From contig NC_039365.1 of assembly GCF_003573695.1 (NCBI RefSeq), positions 83,865,089 through 83,929,088 on the forward strand: a stretch of 64,000 nt of DNA, in the 5' to 3' direction. This document shows, piece by piece, positions 42,481 to 53,853 of this stretch. The first letter of the stretch is position 1; the number at the start of each line of letters is the position of its first letter. The stretch is from Papaver somniferum (lineage: Eukaryota > Streptophyta > Magnoliopsida > Ranunculales > Papaveraceae). The notes below the pieces were generated by a model. That model saw only the letters and a program-made list of their open reading frames with translations, did no database searches and was not told the origin of the DNA. The translations under genes and the position numbers were made by a program.

Positions 42481-45361
42481 TGTTAGAGCATAGCTCGGTT
42501 GAACCCACCAAGCGTTGGTATGTCAAGTTTGGTTGTCATATTTTAGTGAATCAAAACTCATTTAAAGAGTCGCTTGATTATATACTAGAGTCAACTTCGT
42601 ATAGGTTATCTTGAAAGTGTTAGTATATGAGACTTACAAGTATTACATGAAGACTTGAAGAATGTGAAGAAGTATGGAGCTACAACGATAACATCATCTT
42701 TTCTCTTGAGGTTAGTAATATTTGACTTGAATTGTTTCTTTCCCTAATGTATCTTTCAAGTCGTGCATATTGGAAACATAACTGCGAAGCTGTGTATGAA
42801 ACTCTAGTTAGACATAGTATTAAGGAATACAATACGAGGTTTATTGCTTAACCATTAAACTTTGTATATAAGACATCGACATGATCATATGAATGCTATT
42901 TTGATTATGTATGGGTATGAGTGAAGATTTCATCCTAGGAAATAATGTTTTACATTTGTTTAAAGGAAGTAAGTTCATAAACTTGTTTTGTGAATCGAAA
43001 GGGAAATCGCTAGGCTTATTGGTATTGTTATTCATTGCAAATCTATTTTGAATTACCAATATGTGTGTTTAGTATAACCGCTCATAAACTTGTTTATGTA
43101 TCTTGGTAAAACTATTCACAAGGCCTGACTTATGTATTGGTATGACTTTTATTAGTGAAACCGATCTTAAATAATCACTCAAGATGGTATGATCGATGCC
43201 TTGTAAATATCAACTTTTATCTAGTCATTGGGGAATCGGTCCTATTAAGAGGTGCAACAAATTTTCAAGAGGGAATCGATCCTTGTAAGAGGTACAACAC
43301 GTTTTTAGTAGATGGAGGAACCGATCCTATGAACATGTGCAAGAAGTTTGTAGTTTTGGGGGAACCGATCCTATGGACATGTGAAAACGAATACAAGTAG
43401 TTACCATAAGTTGTAGGGAACCGATCCTAGTACCTAGTCAATCGAATTTTGGTGACTAGTGTGACTATGCACAATACTCGCATGGATGTAGAACCGAACT
43501 TGTTTTGGTAGAACCGTGAAACCTATAATTGGTGATTTCATAGGATAATCAATCACGTAGTTCTTGGAACTTAGACGAACCAATTCTAAACTTGTTTGGA
43601 AGAGTGGAAAATCGTTTCCAAGATTGTAAGTATGAAAAAGGACTTGCAAAGTAAAGATATCGACATACTTTGAACACGTGCAATAACTCTTATCATTAAT
43701 TGTTCAAAGATATTCCTCAATGGCTAAAGGAGAATCCCAGGATCGAAATAAATTGAGAATCTTTAAAATAAGGTTTCTTAGTTTTTATATGTTATTTAAT
43801 TTCCAGCAATTAAATGCATATCTTTTGAGAATAATAATTAATATTGTGCATTTACTGATTATAGATTTTTCTATTGGAATTTCGGTCAATATTTGGACAA
43901 TGCATTTCCAGGAATTATGAAAACCAATTTTGTGTTTATTGCATATCTTTGAGAATATTCGGTTTTGGAAATTTCTTGGTGTCCAAACTTCCTTGTCTAT
44001 AAATATTGAAGTTTGCATTTCTAGCAAACTAATCCTCAAATCCAGTAAAACTACCTAGTTGTGTTGTTGCTGGTGGAGCTGCCTATTCGGAGAGGAAAGT
44101 AACCTAATTAGGAGAAATCTCTCACGGCCGCTCAGTTTGAAGACTTATTTGGCATTGAGAAGCTTTATTAGTACCTTTGGTGGAAAACTAGATAATTGCA
44201 GTTTATTATTAGTTTTCGATTGATTTGATTGATTAACGGTTGTTGAACTTTGATTGCATCTAGTTTGTTTATGCTTGAGAATTTTCTCTTCTGATATAAG
44301 ATTCACTCAAACTAGATCGAAGTTTTGACGGGAATCTTTAGACTGTTTGTAGATCTAAAGACGTCTTGTGATAATCCAACGTTAACATACTCCGTTATAT
44401 GTATGATTGATCACAAGAGATTCAAGTTGATTGTGTGCAGGTGCTGATTGAAGATTAAAGAAGATTTGTAGACAATAAGACTTTTTGGGTTCATAATCTT
44501 TGGTGTGCACAATACTTGTTTCAGCTGGAAAGGGATCCAACTATAATCAGTTTATCTTTGTGATAGATTGGATTGATTAGTTGAGTAGGTCGGCATCAAT
44601 ACACTTCTTTGTGATTAATAGTATTGATTGCATAGTCTAACAATTACTTCGGTAGTTGTTGAGAGATTGATCTAAAGACCCGAAAAAGGAGTTTATTGGT
44701 TAAACGGAAGAGGTCAGACTCATATCACATTGTTTGAAAAGAGTTGTTACCGAACAGATTTTTTGTTCCTTACTGTTTGGAATACGAACCAAAGGAATTG
44801 TTCCAAGTGCGTGACTTATTAACAAGTTGGAGGCGCAGGGATACTGAGGAAACTAGTTGAACTATAGGTTTAGTTATTTGGTCTCAACTATACGAATTTG
44901 GTTTGATTTTGTATAGCGGCTTAATTCTGAGAGTATCCAATTCTGGACTAGGTCCCGGGATTTTTCTGCATTTGCGGTTTCCTCGTTAACAAAATATTGT
45001 TGTGTCATTTACTTTTATTTTCCCCAATTATAATTGTGTTTATTATAATTTAAAGTAAATTACACAAACGTTAGTTCTTATTTTACTTGATAGACAATCC
45101 CTGGAGTTTGGTTAAGTCCAAACATATTATCAAGTAAACATACTTCGTTGTTGTATTGTCTCTATCTTGTATCTATAGTCAATCACACAAGTTATCTTGT
45201 TGTCGTATTGTCTCGATCTCGTATCCATAGACGATCACACGAAGTGTGAACCGATTAGTTGTATTGTCTCGACTCAATCTATAGACAATCACTTTTGGAG
45301 AAAGGACTTATAGGCGGAAAAGTTTTAGATTGAGGTATATTTGGGTACCCTCGTCTTTTCA
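42481..45361 (+). repeat. 5' LTR of a second large copia-like element, plus orientation (2.9 kb)
   Basis: It starts TGTTAGAGCATAGCTCGG and ends CTCGTCTTTTCA directly before a tRNA-Met-type primer site. It shares the TTTTTCTGCATTTGCGGTTT block at about 44960-44980. A 3' partner in the same orientation is not present in the window. A series of GGAACCGATCCTA-like words at 43220-43430 looks like a short degenerate internal repeat. Confidence 0.7.
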
Positions 45362-45363
45362 AT

Positions 45364-45375
45364 TGGTATCAGAGC
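45364..45375 (+). promoter_or_regulatory. Primer binding site, initiator tRNA-Met type
   Basis: TGGTATCAGAGC, two bases after the LTR end. It is the exact plant copia primer site. Confidence 0.9.
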
Positions 45376-45433
45376 AGTAAAACACGAAAACATCTAGCAA
45401 TCTGCGTTTGGTGCGATCCAATCTATAAGAAAT

Positions 45434-46680
45434 GAATTTGAGTTCTCATGAATCGACTTCGATTAACGTACCGCCAAGATTTTATGGATCAAACTATCTA
45501 TGGTGAAAATCTGCTATGGATATTTTCTTCAATCACGAGACATCAATACATGGCTATCAGTCGTCGATGGTTCTGATCGCCCGAAAGTAGCAAATTCGGA
45601 AACTGAGTTTAAACGCTTAGTAGATTACTCAACTGAAGAAAAGGCTTTTGCTAAGCAGAATTCAGATGGTTTGAATGCTATTGTACATATATTATAAGTC
45701 GTAATCTACAACATCATGTATCAACTTGCTTAAATTCAAAAGAAGCTTGGGATAATCTTCAGATCGTATTCGAAGGAAACACTTCAGAGAAAGAAGCTAG
45801 ACTTCAAACTCTATTATCCGACTGGGAAAACCTTCTAATGGATGAGAACGACACTTTTGAAGAGTTTTACCTCAAACTATCTGAGATAATTAATGTTTCT
45901 TTCTCTCTTGGAAAGACTATCTCTGAAAAAGACATAGTATGCAAAATTCTCAGATCGTTTCCATCAAGATACGATTCTAAGAAACATGTATCATAGAAGC
46001 AAATGATCTTTCAACACTCTCACGAAGCACACTCGTTGTAAAGTTAAAGATCTTTGATCATGAATCATTGTCTATTCAAACTAAGGAAATTGCTTTTAAA
46101 GCTGCAAAGATTCTGAAAGCTCCAATGGAGAAAAATAGACATTTGGATGATTCAAATGAACAAATTGCAGAATTATCTGATGATGAAATTGAACAATCAT
46201 TATCACTGATCACTAGATAGTTTCGATATCTCTTAAAGAAAAGGAGTAAGAGATTCATCAAAGATACTCACTGATCGTCTCGTCCACATGATCGTGTTCC
46301 AGTCAAGAAAGATCAGGAAAATTACGATGAATATCAGCCGCAATGCTTCAAGTGTAAAGGGTTTGGTCATATTGCTAAAGACTGTCCCAATCTTAAGAAA
46401 TACACTGGAGGCAAGGCACTGGCAGTAACTCTTGATGGGACCTCTGATTCATATGATTCTGAAGAAGAAGAAACAGCTAATATTGCATTAGTTGTTAATC
46501 TTATTTCTTCTTCCTCCATCAATGATTTACCTATTTTAAAAATGGACATGTCTTCCGATGTTTGTAAATTATCTAATGGTAAAGGAAAAATAAGACAAAA
46601 TGCAAAAACTGTCTCAAGAACATAATTTCTAAAAGTTGCACATGCAACCTCAGTCAATCTCAAGATGTTTCGTTAACCAA
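45434..46680 (+). pseudogene. Gag of the copia-like element, decayed
   Basis: The ATG at 45434 starts about 60 bases after the primer site. The start encodes a Pro-Pro-Arg-Phe-Tyr-Gly-Ser stretch, the usual copia Gag N-terminus (DUF4219/UBN2 type), in which an expected Trp-Trp is damaged by a stop. A frameshift near 45525 moves to the frame with INTWLSVVDGSDRPK. A further break occurs near 45695. A LQTLLSDWENLLMDENDTFEEF-like stretch lies at about 45805-45870. The zinc knuckle CFKCKGFGHIAKDC (CX2CX4HX4C) is intact at about 46348-46390. No protease, integrase or RT follows, so pol has been lost by deletion. Confidence 0.78.
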
Positions 46681-47340
46681 TGGTAACGAAACGACATGAT
46701 TCCATATGATACTAGATCAAGGAAACTCTTGTTGTTCTAGATTTCGTAGTGAGAGAAAATCTCACACTAATGCCACTTAAATGGTATTAGAACATCTTCC
46801 TTACTGTGTGCCAAATTTTGTGTAAGGAAGAAGAAAGTTTAAGGCACTTTTGTGTAGATTACAAAAATAAAATCTAGTAAATGAATATTTAAGATATTCG
46901 TATATATGGGAATATTATATTTTCGAAGAAAAAAAATTATATAAAAAGATCCTTCTATTCTTTGGTCATTCCTTATCCGAATTATGGGTCTGGATCTAAT
47001 GTCTTCTTTTGATAAGATGCTAGATCAGAAATATCTCTTGAACAATAAATCTGCATCATCTCTGGACGAGAAATCAAGGAGTGAGATCAAAAAGAGAGAT
47101 TGGCTTAGCAAGAAAGAAAGAAAGAAAGAAAGAAAGAGAGAGTTGAAGAATACACTGAAGAAAGATCAGTGTATTGAAGCATTGACACACTTCCGTGTTC
47201 AATCCAAGACCGAATTACATGTTCTTGCAGAATCCTTCTCGAAAATAATTCAACTGTAAGAAATTCTGGTCAAGCAACAAGGTTATCTACTGGAAGAATT
47301 TCACAAGTGGAAGTGCGAAAGTAATAACCTATCCTTCACC
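46681..47340 (+). other. Post-gag region with a Lys/Glu-rich ORF
   Basis: An ORF at 46984-47259 encodes a highly charged protein containing five tandem Lys-Glu-Arg/Lys repeats from an AAGAAAG microsatellite (47110-47137). The reading seems to go on in another frame to about 47360. I recognise no domain. The position after gag suggests remains of the internal region after a large pol deletion. Confidence 0.35.
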
Positions 47341-48564
47341 GGTGTTGAGATGAAGGAGTAAATCCAGACAAATAGACATTAGTCTATGATTATTTCAATT
47401 TGGTCTATTATGAATAAAACTATCTTATTATGAATAAAATTATTATTTTATAATATTTCTTGTGATAGTTTTCGGTTACATAGCCTGTGCTTGAATGCTT
47501 TATCTTATTGCTATGTATGTTTATAGGATGTTTGATTTCGGTTTCATTACCTTGATATTCGATCTCATAATGTGTGAACCCTTATGGTTTGGGTGACTTT
47601 TTGATTTAGCGGGATTAAGTTCTATACCATGTTGGTAGGCTTTATCAAAAGATCATGAGGGGTTCCTGTAGAAACAATATGTGAAAAAGTCACAATATGT
47701 TGAATCTTTTGGTTTAGCATAAAAGCATATGTGTTTTGAGGTTTCAACTTTAAAACCGGTTTTCAACCTTTCTCTGATAAAGGTTGGTTATTGTTTTTCT
47801 TTTGTTTTGCGAGAGGATGACACCATGATGATATTCTCCCCGGAAAGATATGAAGAAAAGGAGAAGAGAATGCGGAATTTGAGGTAACAATCTTGTTAGT
47901 TAATTGTTTTCCTGTTTAAGAAAAGCATGATTTTATTTCATATTCTTATTGCTTTCGCTTAACAAAATTTCGGTACAATTGATGTTGATTCCATTATGTG
48001 TGTACGGATGTTTGATTGTGATTCATATTGTTTCCGGTTAAGAAAAACTATTGTTATCTTTCGTTATTGTTTGGTATCAATTATTTAGGCTTACAAAATT
48101 TCGGTGCAATTGCGGTACTATAATATCTATGTTTGTTTCAATTCCTTCCGGTTAAGATAAATGATTATGCAAGTTGATTTATTTGGTTTGTATGGATTGT
48201 TTATGGCTTAACAAAAGTGTTTCGGGATCATTTGTTTAGTCCAAGTGATTTCGGATAAGGGAAACTAAGTTTTTCGGATCTTAGTTAGACTTATCAAATG
48301 TGAAGGTTTCGGTTATTCAAGTCTAACCGAATGCCTTAAAAAGAATTACTAGTTAACTGACCTAGTATTTGTCTTGTTTAAAAGTGATAGGTCTAAGTTA
48401 TTTTTGAGAATAATTAGAGCCTGATGAGAAAAATAAAGTTAATTCTAATCTTTATTTTGGTCTTATCGAACAAGCGATTGTACTTGTACAATCGGTTTAG
48501 CAAAATAACTAAGGTGCTTAGTCGATTTTTGATGTGCTAATCTATTAGGGAAAATTGCTTCGGT
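47341..48564 (+). other. AT-rich copia-like 3' internal region with repeated TTTCGGTT words
   Basis: TTTCGGTT/TTCCGGTTAAGA/CTTAACAAAATTTCGG words recur at least eight times between 47465 and 48260 at irregular spacing. There is no ORF of note. Such reiterated stretches are common between pol and the 3' LTR of large copia elements. I infer that role here. Confidence 0.35.
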
Positions 48565-48630
48565 GAATACTTGACAAACAAGTTTGAGATAACAATGCTT
48601 GCGAGTTTGACCGAGCAGTGCTCTAACAAG
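48565..48630 (-). repeat. Head of a copia-like LTR in minus orientation
   Basis: The minus strand from 48630 reads TGTTAGAGCACTGCTCGG. It stays similar to the LTR head at 41502 for about 60 bases, then fades. No PPT lies on its outer side, so it could be the outer edge of a 5' LTR or a rearranged fragment. Confidence 0.5.
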
Positions 48631-49200
48631 TTATTCACCCAATTAGTGATGAATAAATTTACAAGACCTTCAGTCGATGATTGTCTATCCTTGTCCTGAT
48701 CAGATGTCATACAAGAGTTCTAAGCTTTATCACGTTTTTTCCGTACGAGAGTCGGTTATTGGTGGTCAAGGTTTTATGTCCCCAAATATGCAGTGCATAA
48801 TGTTGACCAACATACTCCGAATATCTTATTCATTATACGGGTCAATTGCAATATTTAGTGAACCAGAAGTCGATTTTTTTTCAAGATGATGGCATGATGT
48901 ATCACGTATTCTTCAATATTTTCTTAACTCATGACGAGTTATTTTCAAGATGGAAAGCATGATATACATTATTTATTAAATATATGATATTTTTGTGATT
49001 AATTATTTTTATTTTTGGTATATAATTATTTGAGAGAATGTATTTCTTATTTTTAAGTTAGGTTAGTTAGAGTTTTCCTAGAACTAGAGTTCTGTTGTTT
49101 CCCTATAAAAAGGAGACAAGTATATATTGTAGAAAAATAATACACATTATAATCTTTATATGAAAACATGAGATATTCTCAGTGATCCCTCTTTTTTACC
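48631..49200. other. Unassigned sequence with LTR-like features
   Basis: It has no recognised gene. CCTATAAAAAGGAGAC at about 49102-49117, followed by AT-rich sequence, looks like the TATA region of a copia LTR. The whole may be the right end of a solo or truncated LTR. No second copy is present. Confidence 0.3.
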
Positions 49201-49901
49201 TGATAAGCGCTTAATTCACTACTTGTATATCTTTGTATTGAATTCATACGTTACTTTGCTAGAGTTCTTGTGAATTACATTATATTATGCTTGTTTTCTA
49301 GTTTATGTCTTTTGTTTAGTAAATCATCCAAAAAAATGTGGAAATGGATATGAAAGTGATAATAAAGTGGAGGACTACGAGTGAAGATGGATCAAAGATA
49401 GGGTAGAACTCGTGCAAATTCATAAATAGTCACATCTATCTTGTAAAGAACGGAAAAACGATTCCAACAAGCCAGGTATCACTCAATTGTGACACAATAT
49501 GAAAACGTTATGATCAAAACATGAAACCAAGATGGATTTGGTTCATGTTGGGCATGTTTTAGGCTTGAGTAAGAAGAAAATAAGATATGCTTTTCGGGTT
49601 TATATGGACGTGAAAAAGAAGAAGAGAGTTTTGTTAGTTTTTGAGGAGGTTAAGTTTCCTAGTTGTACAAGGACTAAAAGAGGTTCTAGAAGCCTACTAA
49701 AGAAGGAGCTTAGATACAACTTCTAGCATTCTACATAGAGAGGAGGAGCGCATTTCGGTTTACTCCTTTAAAGGGGGAAATACGTTTTTTTTTTCTTTTT
49801 TTTCTTCATTATAATTTGATGACTAGTTAATTCTTTGGTGGTTGCCAGTTGGGGATGATATTTGAACTCCTAGCTAGACATGGTGATTCAATTAACAAGT
49901 A
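49201..49901 (+). mobile_element. Ty3-type LTR head, truncated or solo
   Basis: It starts TGATAAGCGC at 49201, a typical gypsy LTR start, and continues with TTGTATATCTTTGTATTG. It has no partner in the window and no target duplication was found. At 49902 the sequence is interrupted by the retroposon that follows. Confidence 0.4.
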
Positions 49902-49918
49902 AGTTTTACTTTGATCTT

Positions 49919-51057
49919 TTTTTTTAGAGCAAAGGTATAATATGTATTACTATTGAAGCTCAAAGAGCTGGTACAACCATGAACAAAAGCTCGAAGGAGC
50001 AAAATTACATTGTGGCACAGAATACATCTACCTAAGGACAACTGACTACAATGACCGGTGATCTCTACACGAGTCACTTGAAGGAACAATATCAAGTCCT
50101 ATACCAATCTTTACTAAAAAAAACAACCTTTATTCAAACAAACCTATAAATAAACACCACCACCCGCTACCACCACTAATCCACTAACCCATCTTGAGAT
50201 TCTAATCCAAGCTAGCCATTGACTACTCCAACCTAAGTCAGCAACAACAAATATATACTCGAACCAAAACTCAAGACAAACCAGAAAAACAAGCCTAAAA
50301 AAGCGGCAGCAAGGAAAGTCGAATGAAAAAAAGACCCGACCCAACCAAACCCGCATCCGACCCACATGCAGATCCAGCCCGACTCAAAGAAAAAACCCTA
50401 GCCACCGTCTTCACCACCAGCAGAAAAGAGGATCATCACCTTCCACCAACCACAGTGTAAAAATGGTTTTGAGGTCTCTCCCGGCAACAACACAGAAACA
50501 CCACCCACAACCCTAGCCACCTTCCTCACTAGCATAGATGAGAAACCCCACCATACTCCATAGAAGACATCCACCATGGAAACAAACCCACAAAAACAAA
50601 CACCACCAACAACCATTACCCCAAGAAAACCCAGCGACTACAAACTTTGAATCCAAACAATACCACCACCGGTAATGGTGAAGAAAAAAAGAAGCAGCAA
50701 CCAGGTTGAAACCACCACCCAACAACAAGAACCCATATAACAATTAAACATGCAATTATCAATCACAACGAAAAATACCCCAAAATCACCTTCTTCTCGA
50801 TCTCAAAACCAAATCACGAAATGAAAGCACCTTCATTGATTGAATTACATGAGAAAAAGCCGAAGCAAACAACACTAAAAAGCTTAGAAACAAACTATGT
50901 ACATCGTTAACGAGTTAATATTGCTCGATTTGTTCCAAGAATGGACCTAATCGAGCAAGAAACGAGTTTACAGTGAGGGTTTTGGTTGAGCAGAGGAAAT
51001 TAGGAAGAGATGAGGAGAGAGAGAAAACATTTTTTTCATTTCTCCTTAAGAATCAAT
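49919..51057 (-). mobile_element. LINE-type retroposon, 1.14 kb, with 17-bp target duplication
   Basis: AGTTTTACTTTGATCTT occurs at 49902-49918 and again at 51058-51074, a perfect 17-bp duplication typical of target-primed insertion. The left end of the insert is a T run (a poly-A tail on minus), preceded on minus by a TTTGCTCT end. The other end, on minus, is a CT-rich leader (CTCTCTCTCCTC). The body lacks RT. It has only Gly/Trp-rich open frames (50144-50743) that look non-coding. It fits an internally deleted or non-autonomous LINE derivative, mobilised by LINE machinery. Confidence 0.8.
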
Positions 51058-51114
51058 AGTTTTACTTTGATCTTCTTTAGGTTGTTTATTTCTTACTGTT
51101 TTATCATGAAAATA

Positions 51115-53160
51115 AATCCATATATGATTTATTATTTAAAGCCTATTTAACGCTTGGCACACAAATGTCCAACACCTAATTTTGGTACCCAACATAACAT
51201 TTAAAATATTAAGGATTGGTGCATGAATCTGTCAAAGACTATCAAGTCAAACCATTGACCAAACATTGTCCGGTATATATTAATACATGTTAATTTTACT
51301 TAACGTATTTAAATCATCGTTAACGTGTGAGTTTTAAAAAAGCATGTAACCTGCTCTAATATTCTCAAACAGTTACAAAATAATTAATCAAATGGCGCGA
51401 AATGAATTAGAGCCATAGATACACTTCTTCTGAATCCTTTCTATCACCATTTGTTCTTCTCCATTGGACCAACAATCAATGCACATTTTTATCCATAACA
51501 AATCTTGGAAGAACTGAAAGATAATTAAAATAAATATATTAGTTGATTTATATAGATTTCTAGGTTAGGTTTTCACTCAACTTTAAGCAACAAAACAGTG
51601 TAGTTTTGCTCCTAAAATTAGTGGAAAACTGATGTATTTGTTGTTAGTTTAGTTTGGATAAGGGTTCAACGAGGGTTTAATGCAGTTAAGGAACATAAGG
51701 AATGGAATTATCGATGTTTTAGTGATCTGGGTTGATTTTAGAAGCAATAAAACAACAAAGGAATACGAGCTCTGCCATTTGTTTTCCAATGATTCGTAGT
51801 ATAAATTGTTGAATGTTTAGAGTCTTGGATGGTTTAATAAGGTTGGGTTCTTACCTAAATCGGCTTTTGAGGCTTATAAACTGCAGGGAAGGAGCTATGT
51901 AAGGAGGAGAAAAAAGCAGAGAGATATATCTCCATCAGTAAAAAAAACTCCTGCGAAGTACTTGAAAAAAATTACCCAACCAGTTAGCAGTCACTAACTC
52001 ACTAGAATTCCACCAGTTTTTTCGGCTTCATCAACAACTAGAGTAACCAACCAACAAAACATTCCTCGAGTTTCACACCACTATAAAAAAAGTCTTGGTT
52101 ATCGACACTTCAACAATCACATTTCGTAGAATTATACTCATCTCCACCACCACAACAACTAGCATTCAGTTCACCACAACTAACACTACCACTGCCACAA
52201 CCAGCAACACTCACCACTACCACTTCCACAACCAGCAACACTCACCACTACCACTGCCATAACCAGCAACACTCACCACTACCATCACAATAAGCAAATG
52301 AAATCCAGTGGAAACCCATTCTTAATTTCACATAATAACACCTAATTTAAAAACCCCATTAACGAATTACCAATCAAATCAAAAAATCTACAACCTTTTA
52401 TAACTATCTCCACTAAAATAATCGAACAAAATCCCAACTTTAACCATAATTCAATTAATCTTATACACAGATTTAACAAATCAACAATCGAAAATCTTCA
52501 ATGCCTAATTTCCTCTTTAATTAGACCCTGAGAAGATTCAACAAATCAAATCTAACCAAAGCCTTTAAGTAATCACTACCAATCATAAATCCTCAAGTGA
52601 TAATTTTCACCATTATTTTTCTTCTTTTTCCTATTCTGAAAGTAGATATCTAGGTTTTTTTATATGAGAATCTAAAGTTAGAATTAGATTGAAATTAGGA
52701 ATACTAGAATTATGTGAGAACTTAAAAAGAAACTTAGAAAGAGATGATTTATAACCATACTTAGTTCTCGAAGTGATGAAGAGTATATTTTTATTACCTT
52801 TGTTCTTAGAGTAGCAGTTGCATAGAGACATATAGAAAATGAAATAAAAATGTCTACCACTTTGGTTTTCTAATAGAAAAAACAAAATAGGATAGGTAGG
52901 TAAACGCGTAATCTAAACTCTAACTAGGCATTTGGAATTTTCAGGTCAAGGTTACCATAAAGACAATAACCTAACAGTACATGATCTATTATAGAAATAA
53001 TAATTTTGTTTGGTCAATGGCTTGAACTAATAGTCTCTAATGGGTCCAAATACAAACCCTTAATATTTTAAATGTTGGTTACCAAAGCTAAGTGTTGGAC
53101 ATATACTGGGTACCAAAATAGTCTTTATTTAAAATGGCCTGTTAAATAACATGATAATGA
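51115..53160. mobile_element. DNA transposon with long inverted ends, probably non-autonomous MULE-like
   Basis: 51130-51270 and the reverse complement of about 53005-53160 share GTCCAACAC, TTTTGGTACCCA, ACATTTAAAATATTAAGG and CAACCATTGACCAAACA-like pieces in the same order. They are imperfect inverted repeats of roughly 150 bp. The 1.7 kb between them has no transposase ORF. The only open frame (52631-52885, minus) is unrecognised. Length and long ends fit Mutator-like elements. A 9-bp target duplication was not found, so the class is tentative. Confidence 0.6.
52190..52282 (+). repeat. 31-bp tandem repeat, 3 copies
   Basis: Three adjacent units of exactly 31 bp start CACTGCCACAACCAGCAACA and differ at only two or three positions. 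They lie inside the element with long inverted ends, in a CCA/ACC-rich surround. Confidence 0.92.
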
Positions 53161-53660
53161 TTTTAATGATAGTAAAAGGTTTATAATCTTAATTGTTATA
53201 AAACCTTGAACACTTTGGATTGTTAACATACAGATTTTGCCAAGTAATAACAAATATGATATAAAGCATAGTTACATCAACTGATTCTATGAGTTTGTGG
53301 CTAGGTTTAACTTGTTTCATAAATCTTAATGTGTTTGTTATATTATATTTAGAAAGCCTATTTTAGGTAGTGTATTAAACAACTTAGGCGAAGAACCTAT
53401 TTTGCATTACAATATAAGGAGTGTTTTCGGTAATCTGAGATGGCTATCATCCTTTGGTTGTTGATAAGAGAGAGTTAGATAAAAATAATTGATCATTAGT
53501 ACAGAGAGGAACGACAATTCCCTTAATCACCATATTTAATTCAAATAGTTTTTTTAGTATCTAATTAATTAATTTAATCCCTCCATCTAAATAAAAAGCA
53601 TCTTAATTATACTTCTCCAAATGGAACTATATTGACTTACCGCTATACTACCATTTATAG
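53161..53660. other. AT-rich intergenic sequence
   Basis: I see no gene, repeat or promoter-like feature beyond general AT richness. Confidence 0.5.
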
Positions 53661-53853
53661 CGCGTTTGGATACACATCCAGAAGTAACTTTTTGACTTCT
53701 AAAAGTCAAAAGCAAGAAGTCAGTTTGGGTGTAGAATTTCAGAACGACTTCCAGAAGCAGAAAAGTCGACTTTTTGTGAAGCAAAAAATCTGGACTTCTG
53801 ACTTCTGCTTCTGGAGAAGCACTTCTGAATTCTACTTCTGCATCCAAACAGGC
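53661..53853. mobile_element. hAT-like MITE, about 190 bp
   Basis: The left end CGTTTGGATACA and the right end TGCATCCAAACAGG are inverted. The interior is dense in GAAGTC/GACTTC/CAGAAG words in both directions. This is a recognisable type of plant MITE with GTTTGGAT ends. A clear 8-bp duplication is not visible (TATAG versus CTATTAG only). Confidence 0.65.

Noticed and set aside
50144..50743. Overlapping minus-strand frames rich in Trp, Gly and Phe
   Set aside because: They lie in the GGT/GTT-rich part of the LINE-type retroposon, overlap in different frames and show no domain.
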